Part shown: positions 8,175 through 16,441 of the stretch, piece by piece
Numbering within the stretch: the first letter of the stretch is position 1
How the letters are laid out: every line of letters starts with the position of its first letter
From: an uncultured Prevotella sp.
GTDB taxonomy: Bacteria > Bacteroidota > Bacteroidia > Bacteroidales > Bacteroidaceae
Assembly (NCBI GenBank): GCA_934281565.1
Contig: CAKQXI010000037.1
Location: 1-19,599, forward strand
DNA: 19,599 nucleotides
Reading direction: 5' to 3'
Notes under the pieces: model-generated
Seen by the model: the letters and a program-made list of their open reading frames with translations, nothing else
The model's database searches: none
Told to the model about the DNA's origin: nothing
Made by a program: the position numbers and the translations under genes

Positions 8175-10517
8175 TTAATGAAACAGTTGAGTGTCGGCTA
8201 CATTAGAGAAGTTCTTTGCGCCTTCCTTACGCATCTGGATGCCAATGCCATTCCACCAAGAAGGCCATCCACCCTTGATATTGGCAATAAAGACAATCTT
8301 GACAGGATGCAAACCTTTCGCCAAAGCGATTGAGGTATCATTACGAGAGAAACGCTTTACATCTGGGTCATTGTTGATAACCAACTCGTTATCAAGCCAA
8401 AGTTGGTCGGTAAGTGTCGAGATGGTATAAATGCCATCCTCTGGAATATATACATAACCCTCTGCAACAGAACCGTATGCGCCAGCACCTCTCAATACGG
8501 CAGCATCGTCTTTCTGGCGAACAAGCATTTCTTTCAAGTGGTAGATGTTGGATGTTTCCCATGTAGAATCGGTGCTGTTCAACTCGTCCACATTATGGAA
8601 ATAACCTTTGACACGCTTCAATGTCAACCCACACTTAGGAGCCTCTACAGGAGTAGCAGGAGCATAGTTATGTTTCTCTACATAAATAGTCCTTACCGCA
8701 CTCAACTTGCCTGTTGCCGAAGCACTGGCAATCTTAATGGTAGTATTGCTATTAACCTTGATTGGAGCCTTATATTCTGGCGAAGCGAGAGTAGGCTCGG
8801 TATTGTCCAATGTATAATACATCTTGGTAGGTCTGGAAGTCTGGAAAGAGATTGTCGTATCATTCATAAAGACAACCTTGTCAATAGAACCACCTGGCTG
8901 CTCTGGCATTGGAATATGATAAGTGATGTTGTGCTCCTCCAATCTCAAGAGGTTGGCATCCACACGCTTGCTGAAATCCTTAAAGTCCTTTCTGCTCAAT
9001 GGAGACCAAGCCACCTCTGCCAAAGCCAAGGCACGAGGATACATCATGTACTCCATCTTCTCGTTGTCATACATATACTCAGACCAGTTATTGCACTGTA
9101 CACCCAAGATATGCTTATCCAAGCCTACTTTCTTCAACGTATCAGGAACAGGATCATAACTATAAGTCTTAGAGAGAAGGGTCTTGCCACCGATAGTCAC
9201 AGGTTCCACATGGTAATCGCCTTGATAAGCATCCAAGTACATACCATTGCCAGAAGGTGTCATGATGACATCATGTTTCTGCAAGGCAGCAGCAATACCG
9301 CCTTCCTCACCACGCCAAGACATAACAGTTGCCTGTGGGCTCAAGCCACCTTCCAAGATCTCATCCCATCCTATAATCTTCTTGCCATATTTAGCCAAGA
9401 CTTTCTCCATTCTCTTGATAACATAGCTCTGTAACTTTTCCTCGGCAGAATGTTGGGCGTCACCCTCAAGATGCTCTTCCTTTATTCTCTTTTGACAAGC
9501 AGGACAATTCTTCCAACTAACCTTTGGGCACTCATCACCACCAATATGGAAATACTTGCTTGGGAAAAGAGGAACCATCTCCTTAATGACATCCTCCAAG
9601 AACTGGAATACCTTTTCTTTGCCTGGGCACATTACAATTTCTTCCACACCCCAGACAATACGAGGTGTATTGGCCTCGCCCTTACAAGAAAGCTCTGGAT
9701 AAGCAGAGATAGCCGCCATCTCATGACCTGGGATCTCCAACTCAGGAATAACAGTAACAAATCTCTGGGCTGCATATTTCACAATATCCTTAATCTGCTC
9801 TTGGGTATAAAATCCTTCATGAATGGTACCCTCACCCTCTGTTCGCTTACTGCCGACAGAAGTCAATCGTGGATATTTCTTAATCTCTATTCTCCATCCC
9901 TGGTCTTCCGTCAAGTGGAAATGCATGACATTCACCTTGAACATCGCCAAGAGATCTATTTGTTTCTTTACATTCTCCACAGAAATAAAGTGACGGCATG
10001 GGTCAAGCATGAAACCACGATAACCAAAACGAGGATAGTCTTCAATGCTACAATTCTGGGCTACCCACTTAACATCTTTAACTACAGTAGGACTTTCTAT
10101 CTCTGCAGGCAACAGTTGCATGAAACTCTCCATACCATAGAAAGCACCTTGGGCTGTCTTTGCCTTTACCGTAACTCCCTGAGTTGTTACATCCAGGCAA
10201 TAGCCCTCATCATGCATACTTAACGCAGGGTTGATGACAATGTTGATGTTTCCTTTCTGCCCAAGTACTTTCACATCATAACCCGTAGAAGACTTGATTC
10301 TACTAGCGAAGAAATCGCCAATGGCTTTTCCCTCGGAAGTGTTGAACGAGATCACCGTTTGTTGTGGCAAAGTAAACTCACCACTCTGCTTATCCACCTT
10401 TACTGGGATAGGTATAATGTTAATGTCAGCGCCAACGGCAAAGGTTGGACTCATACACAACGCTGCAGTCAAGGACAAAAGCGATGTTAACTTCTTAAGC
10501 TTTAGAATATTTCCCAT
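8175..10517 (-). CDS. Exported GH20 beta-N-acetylhexosaminidase
   Basis: A 780-residue family 20 enzyme that releases terminal beta-GlcNAc or beta-GalNAc. The signal peptide is about residues 1-30 (ending AVGA). Residues 35-155 are the GH20 N-terminal domain and 160-510 the catalytic barrel. The barrel begins with FGYRGFMLDPCRHF and has the catalytic pair D328-E329 in HIGGDEC, needed for substrate-assisted catalysis through the N-acetyl group. Residues of about 555-625 resemble the chitobiase/hexosaminidase C-terminal domain (YYTLDNTEPT), and 640-780 look like a PA14-type carbohydrate-binding module (YVYIPEDGIYTIS, LWLDNELVI). It lies 20 nt after the sialidase gene and 21 nt before the galactosidase gene, so the three are one transcription unit. 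The catalytic assignment is firm; the PA14 call is moderate. Confidence 0.93.
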   Translation of the reverse strand: MGNILKLKKLTSLLSLTAALCMSPTFAVGADINIIPIPVKVDKQSGEFTLPQQTVISFNTSEGKAIGDFFASRIKSSTGYDVKVLGQKGNINIVINPALSMHDEGYCLDVTTQGVTVKAKTAQGAFYGMESFMQLLPAEIESPTVVKDVKWVAQNCSIEDYPRFGYRGFMLDPCRHFISVENVKKQIDLLAMFKVNVMHFHLTEDQGWRIEIKKYPRLTSVGSKRTEGEGTIHEGFYTQEQIKDIVKYAAQRFVTVIPELEIPGHEMAAISAYPELSCKGEANTPRIVWGVEEIVMCPGKEKVFQFLEDVIKEMVPLFPSKYFHIGGDECPKVSWKNCPACQKRIKEEHLEGDAQHSAEEKLQSYVIKRMEKVLAKYGKKIIGWDEILEGGLSPQATVMSWRGEEGGIAAALQKHDVIMTPSGNGMYLDAYQGDYHVEPVTIGGKTLLSKTYSYDPVPDTLKKVGLDKHILGVQCNNWSEYMYDNEKMEYMMYPRALALAEVAWSPLSRKDFKDFSKRVDANLLRLEEHNITYHIPMPEQPGGSIDKVVFMNDTTISFQTSRPTKMYYTLDNTEPTLASPEYKAPIKVNSNTTIKIASASATGKLSAVRTIYVEKHNYAPATPVEAPKCGLTLKRVKGYFHNVDELNSTDSTWETSNIYHLKEMLVRQKDDAAVLRGAGAYGSVAEGYVYIPEDGIYTISTLTDQLWLDNELVINNDPDVKRFSRNDTSIALAKGLHPVKIVFIANIKGGWPSWWNGIGIQMRKEGAKNFSNVADTQLFH

Positions 10518-10537
10518 TATGAATAATTGTTAGTTTG

Positions 10538-11842
10538 TTATCTATATAGATTGTTTGTTATTTCCTTTATACTTAATTTCTTAAACTGGATGTCATAATA
10601 ATCATCCGGTTCTTTCTCAGGATGGCGGCGGAAAGCATTCTCCTCATAGAGGAAAAGGATGTCACCATCTTGACCTTGTGCCATCGTAGAATATGCGGAG
10701 GTAGTATCACTTACCTCATAGCAGCCCTCCCAATCCTTTGCGATGGCAGCAGGTGTCGCATAATCTGCCTCTGACTTCAATCTCTTATAATAAATAGCCA
10801 CATGACTTCTGCCTGGTCCTAATGGCACGCTCTGCAACAACAAGTTCACTTTCTTGCCTTTCTTCTTAGCCTTGGCTAAAAGGATCTCACCATTGCAAGC
10901 ATTGTTGCTTGCCTCGACACCCTTGTTACCAACATACGAATACACGGCAGCATCCCAAAAGCCAAAAGTCTTCTTTGTATCACTATACCTAAATATATTA
11001 AACAAGCGTCCACCAGGGTATCTGCTGCTTATCAACACACTTCCATCAGGAAGTTCCTCAATCTTAGCCTCATCTCCCATCGGGGCGGCATCAGCAGCAT
11101 TGACACCCAAAAGTCTCCAATGCTTGCCAAAATCATCACTATATAAGACACGGTTGCCTTTCAATGTCGTCATGGCGGAATAAAGACGATAATGGGTACC
11201 CGCCTTTATCTTACTGCTCTGGCAAATTCTACCACTTGAAAAGAAAGCCTGATTTATATCTGGCATCTCGGCATAAATCTCGGCGGTAGCATCTTCTCCA
11301 TACCAAGCCTCTCCCTCGTCTTTGCTATAATATCTGCCTATCATCAAAGGATTCTTACGAGTAGACTCCCAAAAGCCAATACCCCCCGAAGCACACATTA
11401 CCAAAACTTCTCCAGTCTCACGATCTACAACAGCCGCAGCATCTCCATGAGCACAATCAAAGTCCGATGCCACCTGTGTACCACCTTGTGCCATAATTTG
11501 CTCTGGTACGCTCCAGTTCTTTCCATTATTCTTACTGGTTCTCACTACAATATCTATGTGTCTTCCACCACCAATGTCCTTATTGTCATATCGATGATCT
11601 GCAAAAGCCATGAATTGTCCCGACTTGCATGATACAATGGCTGGGATACGATACTGTGCATACTGATTGGAAAACAAGGTCTTTCCATATGTCTTTGACT
11701 TTGTAACACAGGATTGTTGAACAGGAAGTGGATTTCCTATCTTACTAGAAGAAACTGGTGTCGCAACTAAAAGACTTGCGACAAACATCGACAGACCAAA
11801 CAATCTGCAAGATGTCATCTTAGGTTTATTGTTATTTACCAT
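10538..11842 (-). CDS. Exported exo-alpha-sialidase (GH33)
   Basis: A 434-residue neuraminidase that releases terminal sialic acid. After a basic N-terminus there is a hydrophobic signal segment (about 13-32). The YRIP motif places the first arginine-triad residue at R65. Three Asp-box repeats are seen: SKNNGKNW (103-110, degenerate), SKDEGEAW (173-180) and SDDFGKHW (235-242). SAYSTM holds the likely tyrosine nucleophile Y384, and the GDEAKIEELPDGS region carries the partner acid. The family is also called NanH in Bacteroidales, but that symbol is not assigned with certainty. As first gene of the operon it follows a consensus promoter at 11891-11922 with a leader of about 40 nt. Its product exposes galactose for the GH2 enzyme encoded last in the operon. 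Confidence 0.9.
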   Translation of the reverse strand: MVNNNKPKMTSCRLFGLSMFVASLLVATPVSSSKIGNPLPVQQSCVTKSKTYGKTLFSNQYAQYRIPAIVSCKSGQFMAFADHRYDNKDIGGGRHIDIVVRTSKNNGKNWSVPEQIMAQGGTQVASDFDCAHGDAAAVVDRETGEVLVMCASGGIGFWESTRKNPLMIGRYYSKDEGEAWYGEDATAEIYAEMPDINQAFFSSGRICQSSKIKAGTHYRLYSAMTTLKGNRVLYSDDFGKHWRLLGVNAADAAPMGDEAKIEELPDGSVLISSRYPGGRLFNIFRYSDTKKTFGFWDAAVYSYVGNKGVEASNNACNGEILLAKAKKKGKKVNLLLQSVPLGPGRSHVAIYYKRLKSEADYATPAAIAKDWEGCYEVSDTTSAYSTMAQGQDGDILFLYEENAFRRHPEKEPDDYYDIQFKKLSIKEITNNLYR

Positions 11843-11890
11843 GTGAATTAAAGGAATTAATCATAGGATTTTCGTATTCATAATCCGCTG

Positions 11891-11922
11891 CAAATATATA
11901 ACTTTTTTAAAGAAGTTCCAAA
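11891..11922 (-). promoter_or_regulatory. Consensus promoter of the sialidase operon
   Basis: On the minus strand TTTG (11919-11922), a 20-bp spacer and TATATTTG (11891-11898) match the Bacteroidota consensus fully. Transcription should begin near 11884 and read sialidase, GH20 and GH2. Confidence 0.8.
11900..11917. promoter_or_regulatory. Imperfect palindrome within the sialidase promoter spacer
   Basis: AACTTTTTTAAAGAAGTT is an 18-bp palindrome broken at one symmetric pair. It fills the stretch between the -33 and -7 boxes, where a bound repressor would exclude RNA polymerase. It differs from the AT element at the ROK promoter, so if functional it may bind another regulator. Candidate only. 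Confidence 0.35.
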
Positions 11923-12236
11923 CTTTTTGAAGAAATAATTGTTTTTCAAGCAATTTTTTTCCTTTTCTATATTCTTTAATTAAATTATCACAAAAGAATT
12001 AGCCAAGCAAGTAAAGAAATTAATAAAGCATTACCGTTCATGACAGATATATCATCTCATCTCCAAGCAGTTCCATTTAACGAAAATAAATAGATGAACA
12101 TTCACGTTGACGGAATAAAATAAAACCTGCATTTTCATTACCTTTATATTTAATATAATAAGGTACGTAATACATTCGAGATGGCAAAAGGAACTTATTT
12201 CTAAAGAAAAATGCGCATTTTTAGAATAATTAACTC

Positions 12237-12253
12237 TAAAATATTTGATTTAT
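12237..12253 (+). promoter_or_regulatory. Candidate ROK operator, upstream copy
   Basis: TAAAATATTTGATTTAT matches the downstream copy at 12280-12296 in 16 of 17 bases and overlaps the -33 box (12244-12247). The two copies are 43 bp apart, close to four helical turns, which suits cooperative binding or a small loop by a dimeric repressor. NagC-type ROK sites are also AT-rich, but binding here is inferred. Confidence 0.5.
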
Positions 12254-12274
12254 TTATTTAATCTTATACTTTTG
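12244..12274 (+). promoter_or_regulatory. Consensus promoter of the ROK-nagB operon
   Basis: TTTG (12244-12247), 19 bp, then TACTTTTG (12267-12274): a full consensus match. The predicted start is near 12281, leaving a very short leader of about 14 nt before the ATG at 12295. Confidence 0.8.
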
Positions 12275-12276
12275 CA

Positions 12277-12296
12277 AAATAAAATATTTTATTTAT
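12277..12296 (+). promoter_or_regulatory. Candidate ROK operator, downstream copy with 18-bp perfect palindrome
   Basis: Bases 12277-12294 (AAATAAAATATTTTATTT) are a perfect palindrome. They sit over the predicted transcription start, and the repeated 17-mer (12280-12296) runs into the start codon. A repressor bound here would block initiation. AT-rich leaders are common in this group, so chance is possible, but the near-identical partner at 12237 makes that less likely. Confidence 0.5.
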
Positions 12297-13503
12297 GAAA
12301 GAGCATATATTAAAAGATATTATAAACGCCAATAAAAGATCTGCCACCCAAAGAGCATTGCTCAATCAATTCATCATGCAAGGGTCCTCTACTATACCTG
12401 AATTGTCTAAGAATTTGGGTATCAGCATCCCTACAGTCACTAAGTCTTTGAACGAATTGATGGACAAAGGGCTTGTACAGGAAGTAGGCAAAAGAGACAA
12501 TAGCTCTGGTCGCGTACCTACTATCTACGACTTGATACCTACTTCTGGTTATTTTATCGGTATCGACCCTACCATTAACTCTTTGGCTTTTGGTATCAGC
12601 GATTTTTGCGGAAATCTCGTCTACAAGAAAAACAATATTCCTTTCCATTATGAGGACACACCTGCCTGTCTTGAAAACTTAGAGAAACTATTGTTAGATT
12701 TTATTGATGAACTGACCATAGACAAAAGTTTGATACTTGGCATCTGCATGAATGTGGCAGAACGTGTCGATCCTTTTGAGGGAAAAGCATACAACAAGTA
12801 TACGTTCCTCGACAAGCCATTGGCTACCGCCCTATCAGAAGCAGTAGGCTATCCTGTATATGTTGACAACGACTCCAGAAGCATGGCATACGGCGAATAC
12901 TTGAAAGGTTGTTGCAACGGTGAGAAGAATGTCGTATTTGTCAATATTGGCTGGGGTCTCGGCATGGGACTTATCATTGATGGCAAGCTATATTTCGGCA
13001 AGTCAGGCTACTCTGGCGAAATCGGGCATATGTCGGTTTACGACAATGACATCATTTGCCATTGCGGTAAGTTGGGTTGCATGGAGACGGAGGTATCAGG
13101 ACTTGCACTTCAGCGTAAGATGACCAAGCTGTTGATGGATGGTGGTCAGTCTATCCTATCGGATAAGGTCGTCAACCAAAAGCAAACATTGACATTACCT
13201 GACATCCTCGATGCCATTGCCAAGGAAGATGTGCTCAGCATCGAAGCATTGCAGAAAGTAGCCGATGAACTGGGCAAGAACCTTGCTGGCATCATCAATA
13301 TCTTTAATCCAGATATGCTTGTCATAGGTGGCGACTTGTCTGTTACAGGCGACTATCTCATACAGCCAGTCAAGATGGGAATCAAGAAATACTCACTTAA
13401 TGTCGTTAACGAGGATTCCAAGATTGTCACATCGGAATTGAAAGACCAAGCAGGCTTGATAGGTGCTTGCTTAATGGCTCGATACAGAACATTATCAGAA
13501 TAA
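12295..13503 (+). CDS. ROK-family transcriptional regulator (NagC-like)
   Basis: A 402-residue cytoplasmic DNA-binding regulator. Residues 15-75 form a winged helix-turn-helix (IPELSKNLGISIPTVTKSLN, then GLVQEVGK). Residues 85-402 are the ROK sugar-binding domain, with the zinc signature CHCGKLGCME (C255, C257 and C262, with H245 in GEIGH) and NDS at 192-194. The ATP-binding GGT loop of ROK kinases is missing, since GIDPTINSLA replaces it, so this is a regulator, not a sugar kinase. It leads an operon with nagB (24-nt gap) and the NagB-like/PIG-L fusion, so an amino-sugar phosphate, probably GlcNAc-6-P or GlcN-6-P, is the expected effector. The paired AT elements at its own promoter suggest autoregulation, and the divergent glycosidase operon is the obvious second target. 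Effector and direction of control are inferred. Confidence 0.88.
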   Translation: MKEHILKDIINANKRSATQRALLNQFIMQGSSTIPELSKNLGISIPTVTKSLNELMDKGLVQEVGKRDNSSGRVPTIYDLIPTSGYFIGIDPTINSLAFGISDFCGNLVYKKNNIPFHYEDTPACLENLEKLLLDFIDELTIDKSLILGICMNVAERVDPFEGKAYNKYTFLDKPLATALSEAVGYPVYVDNDSRSMAYGEYLKGCCNGEKNVVFVNIGWGLGMGLIIDGKLYFGKSGYSGEIGHMSVYDNDIICHCGKLGCMETEVSGLALQRKMTKLLMDGGQSILSDKVVNQKQTLTLPDILDAIAKEDVLSIEALQKVADELGKNLAGIINIFNPDMLVIGGDLSVTGDYLIQPVKMGIKKYSLNVVNEDSKIVTSELKDQAGLIGACLMARYRTLSE

Positions 13504-13527
13504 ACATTTATAAAAATATTAATAGTT

Positions 13528-14319
13528 ATGCGTGTCATTATAGAAAAAAACTACGATCAACTGTCAGAATGGGCAGCTAATCATGTGATTGAAACCATCA
13601 ATGCGTTCAAGCCAACGGCAGAACGTCCATTCGTCTTGGGTCTTCCTACAGGTTCTTCACCAATCGGTATGTATGCAGCCTTGGTAAAGGCTGTGAAAGA
13701 GGGCAAGGTTAGCTTCAAGCACGTTCTTACTTTCAACATGGATGAATATGTAGGCTTACCAGAATCTCACCCAGAGAGTTATCACTCTTTCATGGCTCAC
13801 AACCTCTTTGATCATATTGACTGCCCTAAGGAGAACATTCATATCCTCAATGGAAATGCAGAAAACCTTGAGGAGGAGTGCAAGCAATATGAGCAAAAGA
13901 TCAAGGATGCTGGTGGCATCGACTTGTTTATCGGCGGCATTGGTCCTGATGGCCATATCGCTTTCAATGAACCATATTCTTCTCTTACCTCACGTACTCG
14001 TGTCAAGACACTGACAACAGACACTCGTATTGCCAATTCTCGTTTCTTCGGCAATGACCCAGAAGCTGTTCCTGCTTGTGCTTTGACAGTAGGTGTTGGC
14101 ACAGTCATGGATGCTAAGGAAGTAATGATTCTTTGCAATGGCCATAACAAGGCACGTGCCCTTCAAGCAGCCATCGAGGGTCCTGTAACCCAGGCTTGGA
14201 CTATTAGTGCTCTCCAGCTCCATAAGCATGGCATCATCGTTTGCGACGAAGCTGCTTCCGATGAGTTGAAAGTTTGCACTTACCGCTATTTCAAAGACAT
14301 AGAACAAAAGAACCTTTAA
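13528..14319 (+). CDS. nagB: Glucosamine-6-phosphate deaminase
   Basis: A 263-residue cytoplasmic enzyme that converts GlcN-6-P to fructose-6-P and ammonia, the step that commits amino sugars to glycolysis. All residues known from the E. coli enzyme are present at the same numbers: D72 in FNMDEYVG, and D141, H143 and E148 in GIGPDGHIAFNEP. The sugar-phosphate loop GLPTGSSPIGMY is at about 38-49. The length is typical of the family. It is the middle gene of the ROK operon, with 24 nt before it and 12 nt after, so it should be controlled by the regulator upstream. It is the intact counterpart of the degenerate NagB domain encoded next. Confidence 0.95.
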   Translation: MRVIIEKNYDQLSEWAANHVIETINAFKPTAERPFVLGLPTGSSPIGMYAALVKAVKEGKVSFKHVLTFNMDEYVGLPESHPESYHSFMAHNLFDHIDCPKENIHILNGNAENLEEECKQYEQKIKDAGGIDLFIGGIGPDGHIAFNEPYSSLTSRTRVKTLTTDTRIANSRFFGNDPEAVPACALTVGVGTVMDAKEVMILCNGHNKARALQAAIEGPVTQAWTISALQLHKHGIIVCDEAASDELKVCTYRYFKDIEQKNL

Positions 14320-14331
14320 ATATAACAAAAA

Positions 14332-16323
14332 ATGAGACTTCACCTAAGTTCACAGATCGTACTAAACAAGGTACCCGTAGAATTCTACAAGCCTAAGACG
14401 ACTGTAGAGTACTCAGAAATCTCCAGAATGGAGAAGATTCACACAGACATCTTTGCTTCTGCCAATGAAGGAGCAAGCCATATTGCCGATGTCATCGAGA
14501 ATGGCATCAAGGCTGCCCAGCATGAAGGAAAGTACTATGTGATGGCATTGGGAACAGGACTTTCCTTAACTCCTGTTTATGAAGAACTCGTAAAACGTTA
14601 CGAGCAGAAAAAAGTTAGCTTCCGTAATGTTATTGCTTTCAATGCATACGAATACTATCCTCTCCACAAAGACAGCTCTATCCGTAGCATTAACCAGCTC
14701 AAGGAAAGATTCCTCGACCACATTGATATCGAGGCACAAAATATCTTCACCCTTGATGGTAGCGTAAACCAAGACACCGTGCAGGACTGCTGTCGACTCT
14801 ACGAACAGCGCATCAAGACATTTGGTGGTCTCGACATATCACTCCTTGGCATCGGTCGCATGGGTAACATTGCTGCCAATGAGCCTGGCTCAAGCATCCA
14901 GTCTATCACACGCCTTATCTTGATTGGCAATACCTCTCGTGAGGAAATGGAAAATAGCTTTGGCACCAAGGAACAAGTTCCTCCATGTTCACTGACAATG
15001 GGTATCTCTACCCTTCTCTCAGCGAAAGCTGTGTTCTTGACTGCATGGGGTGATGAGAAAGCTGAGATTATGCAAAAGGTTATCGAAGGTCCTATCACCG
15101 ATACACTTCCTGCAACTTTCTTGCAAACTCATGCCAATGCCAATGTCGTACTTGACTTGAGTGCTGCCGCACATCTTACTCGTATAGAGCATCCTTGGCT
15201 TGTAACCTCTTGCCAGTGGACCGACAAACTCGTCCGTTCTGCTTTGGTATGGTTGTGCCAGAAACTCCACAAGCCTATCTTGAAACTTACCAACAAAGAC
15301 TACAACGACAATGGTTTGAGCGAGTTATTGGCACTCTATGGTTCTGCTTACAATGCAAACATCAAGATTTTCAACGACTTGCAGCATACTATCACAGGTT
15401 GGCCTGGTGGTAAGCCTAATGCTGATGACACCTATCGTCCAGAACGTGCGAAACCATTCCCAAAGAGAATTGTTGTATTCTCTCCACACCCTGACGATGA
15501 TGTTATCTCTATGGGTGGAACTATCCGTCGCTTGGTTCAACAAGGTCATGACTTGCACTTGGCTTACGAGACTTCTGGTAACATCGCCGTGGGTGACGAG
15601 GAAGTAACACGCTTTATGCACTTCATCAATGGCTTCAACCAAATCTTCGCAGATTCCAAGGACAGCATTATTTCCAATAAGTATAAGGAAATCAAGGAAT
15701 TCTTCGCAAACAAGAAGGAGGGCGACTTCGACACAAGAGACATCTTGACCATCAAGGGTCTTATCCGTCGTGGCGAGGCTCGTACTGCTTGTACTTACAA
15801 CCAGATACCTTTGGATCATGTTCATTTCTTGGACTTGCCTTTCTATGAGAGTGGTAAGATTGAGAAATTGCCTATGACAGAAAAGGATGTTGAGATAGTA
15901 AGACATCTGTTGCAAGAAGTGAAGCCTCATCAGATTTATGTAGCTGGTGACTTGGCTGATCCTCACGGAACTCACCGTAAGTGTACTGATGCAGTACTCG
16001 CTGCCATCGACTTGGAGAAAGAAGCTGGCGCAGAGTGGTTAAAAGACTGCCGTATCTGGATGTACCGTGGCGCATGGGCAGAATGGGAGATTGAGAACAT
16101 TGAGATGTGTGTTCCATTGAGCCCAGAGGAGTTGAGAGCAAAACGTAACTCTATCTTGAAACATTCATCACAGATGGAGAGCGCACCATTCTTAGGCAAC
16201 GACGAGCGTTTGTTCTGGCAACGCTCTGAAGATAGAAACCACGGCACAGCCCAGTTGTACCATGAGTTGGGTCTTGCTTGCTACGAGGCAATGGAGGCAT
16301 TCGTTGAATACCGCCCTCTCTAA
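14332..16323 (+). CDS. NagB-like (degenerate) / PIG-L deacetylase fusion protein
   Basis: A 663-residue cytoplasmic protein with two parts. Residues 35-290 align with NagB, and the phosphate-loop remnant LGTGLS is kept (73-78). However, the catalytic D72 position is Y106 (FNAYEYYP), D141 is M177 and H143 is N179 (GIGRMGNIAANEP); only the E148 equivalent, E184, remains. Deaminase activity is therefore unlikely. Residues 378-640 are a PIG-L/LmbE N-deacetylase domain with the zinc motif HPDDD at 386-390 and a second metal histidine in DPHGTH (about 543-548). Such fusions occur across Bacteroidota and are usually annotated glucosamine-6-phosphate deaminase, a label the sequence here does not support. 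Next to intact nagB and without nagA in the window, deacetylation of GlcNAc-6-P or a related sugar is a reasonable hypothesis. The start MRLHLSSQ is at 14332, 12 nt after nagB. Confidence 0.85.
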   Translation: MRLHLSSQIVLNKVPVEFYKPKTTVEYSEISRMEKIHTDIFASANEGASHIADVIENGIKAAQHEGKYYVMALGTGLSLTPVYEELVKRYEQKKVSFRNVIAFNAYEYYPLHKDSSIRSINQLKERFLDHIDIEAQNIFTLDGSVNQDTVQDCCRLYEQRIKTFGGLDISLLGIGRMGNIAANEPGSSIQSITRLILIGNTSREEMENSFGTKEQVPPCSLTMGISTLLSAKAVFLTAWGDEKAEIMQKVIEGPITDTLPATFLQTHANANVVLDLSAAAHLTRIEHPWLVTSCQWTDKLVRSALVWLCQKLHKPILKLTNKDYNDNGLSELLALYGSAYNANIKIFNDLQHTITGWPGGKPNADDTYRPERAKPFPKRIVVFSPHPDDDVISMGGTIRRLVQQGHDLHLAYETSGNIAVGDEEVTRFMHFINGFNQIFADSKDSIISNKYKEIKEFFANKKEGDFDTRDILTIKGLIRRGEARTACTYNQIPLDHVHFLDLPFYESGKIEKLPMTEKDVEIVRHLLQEVKPHQIYVAGDLADPHGTHRKCTDAVLAAIDLEKEAGAEWLKDCRIWMYRGAWAEWEIENIEMCVPLSPEELRAKRNSILKHSSQMESAPFLGNDERLFWQRSEDRNHGTAQLYHELGLACYEAMEAFVEYRPL

Positions 16324-16390
16324 TCTCGAACTTAGGAATTAAAGCTGTTACTGTCTACACAACATAACAGCTCCTAAAGAAATAACGTTC

Positions 16391-16434
16391 ATCCGTGAAG
16401 TAAGACAAAAAAGCCTTACTTCACGGATTTTTTC
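16391..16434 (+). terminator. Intrinsic terminator of the ROK-nagB operon
   Basis: A perfect 14-bp stem (16391-16404 with 16415-16428, ATCCGTGAAGTAAG arm) and a 10-nt loop are followed by TTTTTTC on the plus strand. It separates the operon from the convergent receptor gene ending at 16442. A weaker 8-bp hairpin (AGCTGTTA, 16343-16350 with 16365-16372) lies just upstream. Confidence 0.9.
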
Positions 16435-16441
16435 TTTCATA

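Larger units (their letters stand above)
11843..12294. other. 452-bp divergent regulatory region between glycosidase and ROK operons
   Basis: AT-rich and without a credible gene. The left end has the sialidase-operon promoter and an imperfect palindrome in its spacer; the right end has the ROK promoter and two copies of a 17-bp element. The central part, about 11925-12235, shows only short ORFs and weak hairpins (for example a 5-bp AATTG stem at about 11937-11957). I could not identify an additional regulator site there. Confidence 0.6.

Noticed and set aside
8403..9434. 343-codon plus-strand open frame
   Set aside because: Antisense to the GH20 gene, whose catalytic motifs prove the minus strand is coding; composition is that of a shadow frame.
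11937..11957. Small AATTG/CAATT hairpin followed by a T-run
   Set aside because: Only 5 bp of AT-rich stem, and no gene ends upstream of it on the plus strand.
12041..12094. 17-codon ORF in the divergent regulatory region
   Set aside because: Very short, with no ribosome-binding or promoter signal and no recognisable sequence.
15325..15975. 216-codon minus-strand open frame
   Set aside because: Antisense to the PIG-L domain of the fusion gene, which carries the conserved zinc motif.
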